From Geothrix sp. PMB-07 (GTDB taxonomy: Bacteria; Acidobacteriota; Holophagae; Holophagales; Holophagaceae), in NCBI RefSeq assembly GCF_030758935.1, contig NZ_CP132333.1:1736992-1800991 (forward strand): a stretch of DNA of 64,000 nucleotides. Direction: 5' to 3'. The position numbers were made by a program, and so were the translations under genes. Shown here in pieces: positions 37,308 through 45,522 of this stretch (position 1 is the first letter of the stretch; every line of letters begins with the position of its first letter). A model generated the notes under the pieces. It was not told the DNA's origin. It ran no database searches and worked only from the letters and a program-made list of their open reading frames with translations.

Positions 37308-38936
37308 CTAGAACCGGCGGCTGATGGCCACCACCGCATTGGTGCCGCGGGCATTGAGGCCTGGCTCGAAATGCAGCTTCTGCTCCCGCTGGAAGGCGAG
37401 GCTGGCGCCGATGCTCCACTTCTCCGCGAAGGCAAGGGTGCCTTGCAGTTCCGCATGCTGGAAATGGTTTGGCATGGGGGAGAAGCCGGGGTGTGCGGCT
37501 TTCCAGGCAATGAGATCGTCCTTGAATGTGCGGAGACCATCCGTAAAGATGCCGCGGACGGACCAGCCCTGCTGCTTCCAGCCCCAGGACACGGTGCGGG
37601 TGATGATGCTGCCGCCGAAGGCATCGCCCATGGGATCGCCGCCATTGGAATGGCCCGCCAGGAAGAACCAGTGTGAGTATGTCTGGTAGCCATGGCCGGG
37701 CACCTCGCCTGTCCGGTTGTCGAGATACTCGATTCCCAGGTCGGCGTGGTCCCAGGTGAACTGCAGGCCCACGGCCTCGTTGGGCCACTGCAGGTTGGGC
37801 GAGGCCTCCCGCCGATCCTTGTGCCAGACGGTGCGAGGTGAAGTGGTCGCGTCAGACTTCACGTCGTGCCAAATGGCCTGGAGGGGATGGTGGAGGAAAT
37901 CCTTCCACTGCCAGTTGACGTTCTCGGCCCCGCGGCTGATGTAGGCGAAGGCGCCCTTGGCGCCCGCCAGTTCGGCGAGCCAGGAGGGACGAAACCGCAT
38001 TTCGACATTGGCGATGCCATTGCTCTGGCTTTTGGTCGGGCCACCGCTGGGGTTGCCCGGGTCTCCAGAAGCCTCGCTTACCCCGATGTTCTGGGAGCCC
38101 AAAAAGGAGCTTAGGTAGTCTCTGAATCCATAGCCATCGGTAACCTTGCGACCATCAGCTGCGATGCCTCCCCACTGTGAGGAGACGGCGAAGTTCATCT
38201 CGAGGCTTGAACCGAACCGGGCCTTCAGCCGGTAGCCGCCCTGGAAGGCCTTCTGGACGATGCCGCCCTGGGTTCTGGCGGCCGCCAGAATTTGCTCGCG
38301 GTCCGCGGCCCAATCCGGCACCTGCTGATCGGCGCCGAGCTTGCCCAGGAAGGCCTCGAAGCCCCAGTTGCCCAAGGGAACGCCAAAGACCGAGAGATCC
38401 ACCGCGGGGGTTTCCAGCACGGCCCTGGGGAAGGTCCGGGCAGAGGTTCCGAACAGGTACCCGCCGGTGATGCCATAGCCCCACTGGAAGGGCATGCGTT
38501 CCAGGGCAAAGCGCCACCCCCTTTCGGAGCGGTAGCCGAGACGGCCCTGGAACAGGCGCAGCCGGTCGGCCTGGTCCCCGCTGCCATGGACGGCGAGGAA
38601 CGTGGTGTCCACCTCAAAGCCCCCACTGGACCAGCCCAACTGCCAAGCCAGGCCTGTGCCGTTCAGAACCGTGCCGAGGCCTCCGCCATCCAGCAAGGGT
38701 GTGCGAGCCGTACCGCCCGGCGCAATGGCCACGAGGGCCACAGCACCCGTGAAGGCTGAGGCCTGGTGGAGAGGGGCACTCGCGGGAGCAGAGCCACCCT
38801 CGCCCCAATGCACGAAGGCCTGCCGCAGACGCTCTGCCTCATCCTGCAGAACCGGAGTCTGTGCGGCCAAAGGGGCGCAGAGCAGGGCGAAGTAAAGGCG
38901 GCGACGTAAGAAGCCAGAAGGGGAATCCAGGGTCAT
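37308..38936 (-). CDS. Outer-membrane beta-barrel, capsule assembly Wzi-like
   Basis: 542 residues with a signal peptide (FLRRRLYFALLCAPLAAQ). The chain is strand-rich with many Trp/Tyr/Phe and ends NAVVAISRRF, an outer-membrane barrel terminus with C-terminal Phe. It shares with the protein at 24557-25852 the segments GWRFALERMPFQWGYGITGGYLFG, PRAVLETPAVDL, VPDWAADRE, and GDPMGDAFGGSIITRTVSWGW. Wzi proteins anchor capsular polysaccharide at the surface; position at the end of the glycan locus fits that. Assignment is by motif and context. Confidence 0.65.
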   Translation of the reverse strand: MTLDSPSGFLRRRLYFALLCAPLAAQTPVLQDEAERLRQAFVHWGEGGSAPASAPLHQASAFTGAVALVAIAPGGTARTPLLDGGGLGTVLNGTGLAWQLGWSSGGFEVDTTFLAVHGSGDQADRLRLFQGRLGYRSERGWRFALERMPFQWGYGITGGYLFGTSARTFPRAVLETPAVDLSVFGVPLGNWGFEAFLGKLGADQQVPDWAADREQILAAARTQGGIVQKAFQGGYRLKARFGSSLEMNFAVSSQWGGIAADGRKVTDGYGFRDYLSSFLGSQNIGVSEASGDPGNPSGGPTKSQSNGIANVEMRFRPSWLAELAGAKGAFAYISRGAENVNWQWKDFLHHPLQAIWHDVKSDATTSPRTVWHKDRREASPNLQWPNEAVGLQFTWDHADLGIEYLDNRTGEVPGHGYQTYSHWFFLAGHSNGGDPMGDAFGGSIITRTVSWGWKQQGWSVRGIFTDGLRTFKDDLIAWKAAHPGFSPMPNHFQHAELQGTLAFAEKWSIGASLAFQREQKLHFEPGLNARGTNAVVAISRRF

Positions 38937-39000
38937 CGAACATCCAAAAGATCAAGCCTACCAGCCCTTCCTGATCGGTTTTGCACCTGGAGCGTCAGGA

Positions 39001-40191
39001 ATGAACCCTTCCCGTGACGAAGGCGTCGCTCGCCGTCACAATGGAGCGATGCTCTTCGATTCTCCCTCCAGTTTTGGTCGCGCCTTCCGCATGGTGACCT
39101 TCGGCGAAAGCCACGGCGCGGCCGTGGGTGTGGTCATTGACGGCGCGAAACCCGGGCTGCCCTTTGACCTGGAAGCCATCCAGGGAGAAATGGACCGCCG
39201 CCGCCCGGGCCAGTCGGACCTGGTGACCCCCCGTAGCGAAGCCGACCGCGTGCAGGTGTTGAGCGGTGTCTTCGAGGGTAAGACCACGGGCCATCCCATT
39301 GCCCTGGTGGTGTTCAACGAGAACCAGAAGAGTGGCGACTACAAGGCCATCTCCGATCTCTTCAGGCCGGGCCACGCGGACCTCACTTACGACCGGAAAT
39401 ACGGCATCCGGGACCCCCGCGGGGGTGGCCGCAGCAGTGGCCGAGAAACCCTGGCCCGTGTCGCCGCAGGCGCCTGGGCCAAGCAGCAGCTGGCTGCGCT
39501 GGGCGTGACGGTGCGTGGCTTCAATCGGGAGATTGCAGGCATCGCCGGGCGCGCCGTGGACTGGGCCTTCGTGGAGAGGAATGCGCTCCGCGTGGCGGAT
39601 GCCTCTGTCTTCGAGGCCCAGAAGGCTGCCGTGGAAGCTGCCAAAGCCGAGGGCGACAGCGTGGGGGGCGTCTGCGAGGTGTGGATCGAAGGGCTACCCA
39701 TCGGCCTGGGCGATCCTGCCTTCGGGAAGCTGGATGGGCTGCTGGCCCTGGCCTGCATGTCCATCGGGGCGGTGAAGGGCGTGGAACTGGGCTCGGGGTT
39801 TGAGAGCGCCCGGCGCCGCGGCAGCGAGAACAACGATCCCCTGGGGCCGGAGGGCCCCGAGAAGAATGACGCAGGCGGCACCCTGGGTGGCATCAGCACC
39901 GGTGCTCCGGTGGTGGTGCGGTTGGCGGTGAAACCCACCAGCTCCATTTCAAAAACCCAGCGCACCATCAACCGCGAGGGACAGACTGCAGATATCGCCA
40001 CTCACGGCCGCCACGATCCCTGCATCGCACCCCGCATCGTGCCCGTGGCGGAGGCCATGTGCGCCCTGGTGATCTACGATGCCTGGCTCACCCAGCAGGA
40101 GCTGCGGGAGGGCTCTGTTCCATCTGTGCCGGAATGGGACTGGACAGCCCTGGAGGCCCTGTTTCCAGACCGCGAAAGCCAACGGCTGTGA
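39001..40191 (+). CDS. aroC: Chorismate synthase
   Basis: Up to 396 residues. GGAG lies 8 bases before the ATG at 39001; an in-frame ATG at 39049 (MLFDSPSSFGRAF) would match the family N-terminus better, so the first 16 residues are uncertain. Signature motifs: FRMVTFGESHGAAVGVVIDG, RRPGQSDLVTPRSEADRV, RPGHADLTYDRKYGIRDPRGGGRSSGRETLARVAAGA, GSGF, GGTLGGISTGAPVVVRLAVKPTSS, and HDPCIAPRIVPVAEAM. It converts EPSP to chorismate with reduced flavin. It is 33 bases upstream of hemA and may be co-transcribed with the haem cluster. Confidence 0.96.
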   Translation: MNPSRDEGVARRHNGAMLFDSPSSFGRAFRMVTFGESHGAAVGVVIDGAKPGLPFDLEAIQGEMDRRRPGQSDLVTPRSEADRVQVLSGVFEGKTTGHPIALVVFNENQKSGDYKAISDLFRPGHADLTYDRKYGIRDPRGGGRSSGRETLARVAAGAWAKQQLAALGVTVRGFNREIAGIAGRAVDWAFVERNALRVADASVFEAQKAAVEAAKAEGDSVGGVCEVWIEGLPIGLGDPAFGKLDGLLALACMSIGAVKGVELGSGFESARRRGSENNDPLGPEGPEKNDAGGTLGGISTGAPVVVRLAVKPTSSISKTQRTINREGQTADIATHGRHDPCIAPRIVPVAEAMCALVIYDAWLTQQELREGSVPSVPEWDWTALEALFPDRESQRL

Positions 40192-40224
40192 TGACTGCCA
40201 CTTTCATGGTGGCATGACGAAGCG

Positions 40225-41430
40225 ATGACTGAGCCGAACCCCGACTTCTCGATCATGAAATCCGATATGGAACCCGTCCTCATCAGCTTCCACGCCCCGG
40301 TCCACGACTTGGATCAGGTGGCGCACTACGTGGTCCGCGATGGGCTGCCGACCCACCTCCGGGACTGGCAGCGCCGTTCCGGGGCCCGGGAGCTGGTCTA
40401 CCTGGCCACCTGTCAGCGGGTGCTTTGGATGGTGTGGGGGGGCGAGGCTGAAGCCCTTGATCCTGGCCCCGGCGTGCGCCGCTATCAGGGCGAGGAAGCC
40501 TGGACCCATCTGTTGGCCATGTCGGCCGGATTGGAATCCGCCAACCTCGGCGACCGCGAGATTCCGGGCCAGCTGAAGGATGCCCTGGTACAGGCCCGCC
40601 AGGTCGGCGTGGCCGGGGATGAGGCCCAGACCGCCCTCGAGGATGTGATCCGCGAAGGCCAGCGGCTGCGGGCCCGGTTGGGCCTGGCGGACGGCAATGT
40701 GAGCGTGGCCACGGTGGCCCTCAAACATCTGTCCGAAGGCCTGCCTCAGGGCTCGTCCATCGTGCTGGTGGGCGTGGGGCCCATGACCCAGTACCTGGCG
40801 GAACGTCTGCCCGAACGGGGTTTCAAGGTCGCCGTCGCGAACCGCACCAAGAGTCGAGCCCACGATCTGGCCGATCCTCTGGGATTGCCGGTGGTGGACC
40901 TGGCCCGGTTGCAGCACGATCCGGAAGGCTTTGATGCCATCGTGAGTGCCACGGCCGCGCCTGAACCCATCTTCACCCTGGATGCGTGGCAGTCCCTCAA
41001 ACGGCCCATCCTGCGCATTCTGGATCTGGCCCTGCCGCCGGATTCCGAACCCGGCCTGGAACAGCTGCCCTGGGTGCATCGCATCGATTTGAACGCGTTC
41101 CTGGCCCAGACCACCACGGCCCGCGCCCAGCGGGCTGAAGCCGCGCTCAAGGCCGAACCCTACCTTATTGGCGCCGCAGCGCGCCTGCGTCACCGGGCCA
41201 TGGCCCGGGCTCGGAAACGGCAGATGCAATCCGCCCAGGAGCGCCTGGATGCGGCCTGGGGCGCCCTGGAGGCCGAGGCGCAGGCTTTGGAGGACTCCAT
41301 GGCCGGCCTGGATGATGCTCAGCGCGAAGCCCTCAAAGAGATCCTTTCCCGGGGCCGGACGCTGGCCTTCCGCGCCTTGATCCAGACCCAACCCAAGCCC
41401 AACGCAGACGGAGAGGCGGTTCAGCCATGA
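40225..41430 (+). CDS. hemA: Glutamyl-tRNA reductase (divergent)
   Basis: 401 residues. The order of features matches GluTR: the catalytic cysteine C63 in LVYLATCQRVLW (usual form STCNRxE), GDREIPGQLKDAL (usual GExQIxGQ), VATVALKHLSEG, the NADPH loop IVLVGVGPMTQYLAERL, VANRTKSRA, and a C-terminal helical dimerisation region. The canonical Asn-Arg-x-Glu after the cysteine is changed, and the N-terminus is short of the usual start, so it is a divergent branch. Position at the head of hemC-hemD-hemB strongly supports the role: it reduces Glu-tRNA to glutamate-1-semialdehyde in the C5 pathway. Confidence 0.88.
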   Translation: MTEPNPDFSIMKSDMEPVLISFHAPVHDLDQVAHYVVRDGLPTHLRDWQRRSGARELVYLATCQRVLWMVWGGEAEALDPGPGVRRYQGEEAWTHLLAMSAGLESANLGDREIPGQLKDALVQARQVGVAGDEAQTALEDVIREGQRLRARLGLADGNVSVATVALKHLSEGLPQGSSIVLVGVGPMTQYLAERLPERGFKVAVANRTKSRAHDLADPLGLPVVDLARLQHDPEGFDAIVSATAAPEPIFTLDAWQSLKRPILRILDLALPPDSEPGLEQLPWVHRIDLNAFLAQTTTARAQRAEAALKAEPYLIGAAARLRHRAMARARKRQMQSAQERLDAAWGALEAEAQALEDSMAGLDDAQREALKEILSRGRTLAFRALIQTQPKPNADGEAVQP

Positions 41431-42305
41431 GACACGTCACAGTCGCCACCCGGGGGTCCGCGCTGGCCGTGGGCCAGGCCGAGCCCATGGTGCGGTTCCT
41501 CGAATCCAGGGGCTACGAGGTGTCCTGGCGCAAGTTCTCCACCTCGGGCGACCAGTGGCTGCAGGGCCCCCTCGACAAGCAGGTGGGCGGCGGCTTCTTC
41601 ACCAAGGAGTTGGAAGACGCCATGGCTGCGGGCCAGGCGGATCTGCTCATCCACAGCCTCAAGGACGTGTCCCTGGAGCGTCCGGTCGGCATCGTACCCG
41701 CCTGCATTCCCCTTCGCGAAGATCCCGCCGACTGGCTGGTGATGCGGCCTGATGCACCGGAGGATCTGGTCATCGGCACCAGCGCCGTGCGCCGGGAGCG
41801 GGTGCTCAGCCAGCTCTTCCCCAAGGCCCGATTTACCTGGATCCGCGGCAATGTTCAGACGCGCCTGCAGCGGGTTCGTGATGGTGTTCTCCGCGAAGCG
41901 CCCCTGCATGCGACCCTGCTGGCGGCGGCTGGGCTGAAGCGCCTTGGTATGGATCTCAGCGGTCTCACGGTGCGACCCCTTACACCCGCGGAGCTGCCTT
42001 CGGCGCCGGGGCAGGGGGCTTTGCTGGCCGAAGCCCGCGCAGACCGCCCCGACCTCATCGAGGTGCTGGCTGAAATCCATGACGCCACGACGGCCCGCTG
42101 CGTCAGCCTCGAACGCCAGGTGTTGGCGGGCATCGGGGGCGGCTGCCAGCAGCCTCTGGGCGCCTTGGCCACGCCCCAGGCCGATGGTTCGTTGTTGCTG
42201 CAGGCGGTCTATGCGCCTGATGGACAACTGCGTCGCGCCGAAGCCCGCGGCACCGATGACAAGGCCCTGCTCGCTTCCGTGCTCAAGGGCATCGGCCTCT
42301 CATGA
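41427..42305 (+). CDS. hemC: Hydroxymethylbilane synthase
   Basis: 292 residues. Motifs: RGSALAVGQAEPM, the catalytic aspartate D80 in LLIHSLKDV, GTSAVRRERVLSQLFP, RGNVQTRLQRVRDG, and the dipyrromethane-attaching cysteine C240 in GIGGGCQQPLGALA. It polymerises four porphobilinogen units. The start overlaps the hemA stop by 4 bases and the stop overlaps hemD by 4 bases, so all three are translationally coupled. Confidence 0.96.
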   Translation: MRHVTVATRGSALAVGQAEPMVRFLESRGYEVSWRKFSTSGDQWLQGPLDKQVGGGFFTKELEDAMAAGQADLLIHSLKDVSLERPVGIVPACIPLREDPADWLVMRPDAPEDLVIGTSAVRRERVLSQLFPKARFTWIRGNVQTRLQRVRDGVLREAPLHATLLAAAGLKRLGMDLSGLTVRPLTPAELPSAPGQGALLAEARADRPDLIEVLAEIHDATTARCVSLERQVLAGIGGGCQQPLGALATPQADGSLLLQAVYAPDGQLRRAEARGTDDKALLASVLKGIGLS

Positions 42306-43006
42306 GCGCTGCCACGCCTCCCCGCCTGGCGCTGGCCCGGCCCGCGCACCATCCGCTGACGGATATCGTGCGCAAGGCCGGGTGGGCGCCTGTTCCCTAT
42401 TCCTTCACATCCCTGAAACTGACCGGTTCCAGGCCGCCGGTTTCCTTCGAGAAGATCAAGGCGATGCTGTTGCTGAGCCCTTCGGGGGCCAAGGTGGTCG
42501 GGCCGTCCCTGCCCGCGGGAATGACCTGCCTGGTTCAGGGCGCTGGCACTGCCGATGCCTTGGAGCGGGAGGATCTGGACGTGCACCTTCCCTCCGAGGC
42601 CCGGGCTGAAGCCCTCTGGGAGCTGATCCAGAAGCGCTTTCCGGGAGGCGGAGATTTCCTGTTGGCCCGCGGCGAACGCAGCCGCGAGTTCTTGGAAGTG
42701 GCGGCCCGCAACACCGCCTGGCGCATCTATCCCTGGATCACCCATCGCGAGTCACCCCGGGTACCCTTTCCGCCCCTGCCGGACGTGGAGGGCGTTCTGG
42801 CCCTGAGCCCGCTGCAGGCCGAGATCCTGGCGCCCCTCACTGGAAAAGTGCAGCGCTTCGCCTGGGGTGAGGCCACGGCCGAAGCCTTTACCCGGGCCGG
42901 GGCCCCGGTTCATGCCCGCTGCGACCCGAAGCCGAGCCTGCTCTGGGCCATGTTGGCCCAGCAATTGGCCTCTGAAGAAAACCCGAAGGAGGAGTCCCCA
43001 TGCTGA
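42302..43006 (+). CDS. hemD: Uroporphyrinogen-III synthase
   Basis: 234 residues. HemD sequences are poorly conserved; here the call rests on size, a two-lobe alternating alpha/beta pattern (LALARPAHHPLTDIVRKAG; FLLARGERSREFLEVAARN; VEGVLALSPLQAEILAPL) and its fixed place between hemC and hemB. It cyclises hydroxymethylbilane with ring D inversion. Overlaps hemC by 4 bases and hemB by 7 bases; the GGAGG for hemB lies inside its last codons. Confidence 0.85.
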   Translation: MSAATPPRLALARPAHHPLTDIVRKAGWAPVPYSFTSLKLTGSRPPVSFEKIKAMLLLSPSGAKVVGPSLPAGMTCLVQGAGTADALEREDLDVHLPSEARAEALWELIQKRFPGGGDFLLARGERSREFLEVAARNTAWRIYPWITHRESPRVPFPPLPDVEGVLALSPLQAEILAPLTGKVQRFAWGEATAEAFTRAGAPVHARCDPKPSLLWAMLAQQLASEENPKEESPC

Positions 43007-43977
43007 ACCGCTCCCGCCGCCTCCGCACGACGCTGGCCATGCGCAACTTGGTGGCCGAGACCGATCTCCGGCCCCGCCACCTCATCCAGCCCCACTTCGT
43101 GCAGCCCCATGCGGGCAGCAGCGACATCGCCAGCCTGCCGGGCATCGTCCGCGCCGGGGTGGAAGACACGGTCCGTCAGGTGGAGAAGGATCTCAAGAAG
43201 GGGCTGGCCAGCGTGCTGCTCTTCGGTGTGCCCGATGCAGATGCCAAGAGCCCCGATGCCTCCTACAGCTGCGATCACGAAGGTGTGATCCCCCAGGCCG
43301 TGAGGGCTCTGAAGAAGGCTTTCGGATCCGATCTCATCGTCATGACCGATGTGTGCCTCTGCGGCTACACCAGCCACGGCCACTGCGGCCTCGTGGATGA
43401 CGAAGGCGTGGTGCGCAACGACGAGACTCTGCCCATTCTGGCGGAGATGGCCCTGCGTCACGCCGAGGCGGGCGCCGATGTGGCCGCGCCCAGCGACATG
43501 ATGGACGGCCGGGTGTCTGCCATCCGCGATGTGTTGGATGCCAACGGTTTCACCCAGACCAGCATCCTCAGCTACGCCATCAAGCACGCAGGCGCCTACT
43601 ACGGCCCCTTCCGGGATGCGGCCGATAGCAGCCCCAAGTTTGGCGACCGCCGCAGCTACCAGATGGACCCCCGCAACGCCCGCGAGGGCCTGAATGATGC
43701 GTTGCTCGATGTGGACGAGGGCGCGGACATGCTCATGATCAAACCCGCGCTGCCGAACCTCGATCTCATTTGGCGCCTGCGCGAGGCCCAGCTGGCGCCC
43801 ATCTGCGCCTACCACGTCAGCAGCGAGTTCAGCAGCGTGAAGGCTGCCGACCGCCTGGGGTGGGTGAACGGCGATCAGCTGATGTACGAACACCTCATCG
43901 CCATCCGGCGCGCTGGTGCCGACATGATCGTCACCTACGCGGGTCGCGAGGCTGTTGAGAAGGGCTGGATCGCTTAA
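43000..43977 (+). CDS. hemB: Delta-aminolevulinic acid dehydratase (porphobilinogen synthase)
   Basis: 325 residues. Both Schiff-base lysines are visible: K195 in LSYAIKHAGAYYGPFRDA and K248 in MLMIKPALPNLDLI. The active-site zinc cysteines are present as C119, C121 and C129 in DVCLCGYTSHGHCG, so this is a zinc-type enzyme rather than the Asp-rich magnesium type. RSYQMDPRNAREGL is also conserved. It condenses two ALA into porphobilinogen. The ATG follows GAAGGAGG and overlaps hemD by 7 bases. Downstream is a long palindrome separating it from hemL. Confidence 0.97.
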   Translation: MLNRSRRLRTTLAMRNLVAETDLRPRHLIQPHFVQPHAGSSDIASLPGIVRAGVEDTVRQVEKDLKKGLASVLLFGVPDADAKSPDASYSCDHEGVIPQAVRALKKAFGSDLIVMTDVCLCGYTSHGHCGLVDDEGVVRNDETLPILAEMALRHAEAGADVAAPSDMMDGRVSAIRDVLDANGFTQTSILSYAIKHAGAYYGPFRDAADSSPKFGDRRSYQMDPRNAREGLNDALLDVDEGADMLMIKPALPNLDLIWRLREAQLAPICAYHVSSEFSSVKAADRLGWVNGDQLMYEHLIAIRRAGADMIVTYAGREAVEKGWIA

Positions 43978-43985
43978 AAGGTCCA

Positions 43986-44090
43986 TCCACAGATTTCACA
44001 GATTCACACAGATTTGAATTGCTGAAATCTCGGGTGTCCCTATCTTTTGTCTGTCTTTTTAATCTGTGAAATCTGTGGAATCTGTGGACC
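43986..44090. repeat. Intergenic palindrome A, CACAGATT-word type
   Basis: The hemB-hemL gap holds a hairpin of unusual make-up. Left arm TCCACAGATTTCACAGATT (43986-44004) and right arm AATCTGTGAAATCTGTGGA (44061-44079) are perfect reverse complements over 19 bases. Each arm is itself built of a word of about 9 bases (ACAGATT plus spacer), repeated three times on the left through 44015 and three times on the right through 44090. The A/T-rich words contrast with the GC-rich surroundings. A 30-base left arm identical to this one recurs at 45381-45410. Confidence 0.85.
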
Positions 44091-44106
44091 CCTTTTTGAG
44101 GTTTTC

Positions 44107-45363
44107 ATGAGCAACGAGACCCTGTTCCAAGAAGCGCTCACCCACTTTCCCGGTGGCGTGTCCAGCCCCGTGCGGGCGTTCCGCGCCGTGGGCGGCACGC
44201 CCAAGTTCTTCAAGAAGGCCAGCGGCGCCTGGTTCGAGGACGAGGACGGTGTGCGCTTCCTCGACCTCTGCATGTCCTGGGGTCCGCTGATCCTGGGCCA
44301 TGCGCAGGCCGACATTCTCGCTGCGGTGAACGAGGCCATGCACGAAGGCCTCACCTTCGGCGCCCCCAGCCGCCGCGAGCTGTCCCTGGCCCGCAAGATC
44401 AAGGAGATGGTGCCCTTCATCGAGAAGATGCGCTTCGTCTCTTCGGGCACGGAAGCGGTGATGTCGGCTCTGCGGGCGGCTCGGGGCTTCACGGGCCGGG
44501 AGCGCATCCTGAAGTTCGAAGGCTGCTACCATGGCCACAGCGATGGCCTGCTGGTGAAGGCCGGCTCGGGTCTCGCGACTTTCGGCGCGCCCACCAGCGC
44601 AGGCGTGCCCAAGGGCATCGCCGAGCTCACCTCGGTGGTGACCCTGGATGACCTCGAGACCCTGGAGCGGACGTTCGCGGAGATCGGTGGCGAGCTGGCC
44701 GCGGCCATCATCGAGCCCATCCCCGCCAACAACGGCCTGCTGCTGCAGCGCCCCGAGTTCCTCAAGCGCCTCCGCGAGCTCTGCACCCAGCACGGCGTCA
44801 TCCTCATCTTCGATGAAGTCATCAGCGGTTTCCGCGTGGCTCCGGGCGGCGCGGCGGAGCGCCTGGGCATCACGCCGGACATGGCCACCTACGGCAAGAT
44901 CATCGGCGGCGGCATGCCCGTGGGCCTCTACGGTGGCCGCAAGGACATCATGGGCGTGGTCGCGCCGGACGGTCCGGTCTACCAGGCGGGCACGCTGTCG
45001 GGCAATCCCGTGGCCATGGCCGCGGGCCTGGCCACCATGGAGAAGCTGACTCCAGCCTTCTATGCGGGACTGGAGGCCCAAGCGGAAAAGTGGGCCGCGG
45101 CGTTCGAGGGCATCCCCGGCCTCCACTGCCCGCGTTACGGCAGCCTGCTCTGGCCCCTGTTCCAGGACAGCGTCCGCCGCAGCGATGCGGTGAAGGGCGA
45201 GGCCATCGGCAGCTTCAATCGCCTGCACAAGGCCTTGCTGGCCCAGGGCGTGTACCTGCCCCCCAGTGGCTACGAAGTGGCCTTCCTCAGCGCCGCCCAT
45301 GGCGATGCCGAGTTGGCGCACTTCAAACAGGCCGTGACCGCCGTGGCCAAGGATTTCGCCTGA
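44107..45363 (+). CDS. hemL: Glutamate-1-semialdehyde 2,1-aminomutase
   Basis: 418 residues from the ATG at 44107 (GAGG six bases upstream). Motifs: FPGGVSSPVRAF, SSGTEAVMSALRAARGFTGR, FEGCYHGHSDGLLVKAGSG, the PLP pocket LIFDEVISGFR, and the PLP lysine K264 in TYGKIIGGGMPVGLYGGR. It moves the amino group to give 5-aminolevulinate, completing the C5 route begun by HemA. It is flanked on both sides by near-identical palindromes A and B, which could form alternative structures in a shared mRNA. Confidence 0.97.
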   Translation: MSNETLFQEALTHFPGGVSSPVRAFRAVGGTPKFFKKASGAWFEDEDGVRFLDLCMSWGPLILGHAQADILAAVNEAMHEGLTFGAPSRRELSLARKIKEMVPFIEKMRFVSSGTEAVMSALRAARGFTGRERILKFEGCYHGHSDGLLVKAGSGLATFGAPTSAGVPKGIAELTSVVTLDDLETLERTFAEIGGELAAAIIEPIPANNGLLLQRPEFLKRLRELCTQHGVILIFDEVISGFRVAPGGAAERLGITPDMATYGKIIGGGMPVGLYGGRKDIMGVVAPDGPVYQAGTLSGNPVAMAAGLATMEKLTPAFYAGLEAQAEKWAAAFEGIPGLHCPRYGSLLWPLFQDSVRRSDAVKGEAIGSFNRLHKALLAQGVYLPPSGYEVAFLSAAHGDAELAHFKQAVTAVAKDFA

Positions 45364-45380
45364 TCGTTCACATGCTTTTA

Positions 45381-45497
45381 TCCACAGATTTCACAGATTC
45401 ACACAGATTTCTTGGGTGAATCACGGTGAACCGGAAATCTGAATTCCACGCCATGTCTCAGTTTTTCAATCTGTGAAATCGGTGGAATCTGTGGACC
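45381..45497. repeat. Intergenic palindrome B, CACAGATT-word type
   Basis: Second copy of the hemB-hemL palindrome, in the hemL-hemE gap. Left arm TCCACAGATTTCACAGATT (45381-45399) plus CACACAGATTT is identical to copy A over 30 bases. Right arm 45468-45497 reads AATCTGTGAAATCGGTGGAATC then TGTGGACC, with one change (T to G) from copy A. The loop (about 70 bases) is unrelated to the loop of copy A. Conserved arms with a free loop suggest a mobile or gene-converted hairpin. Confidence 0.85.
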
Positions 45498-45522
45498 TCG
45501 CGCTTTTTAAATGGGAGTTCCC

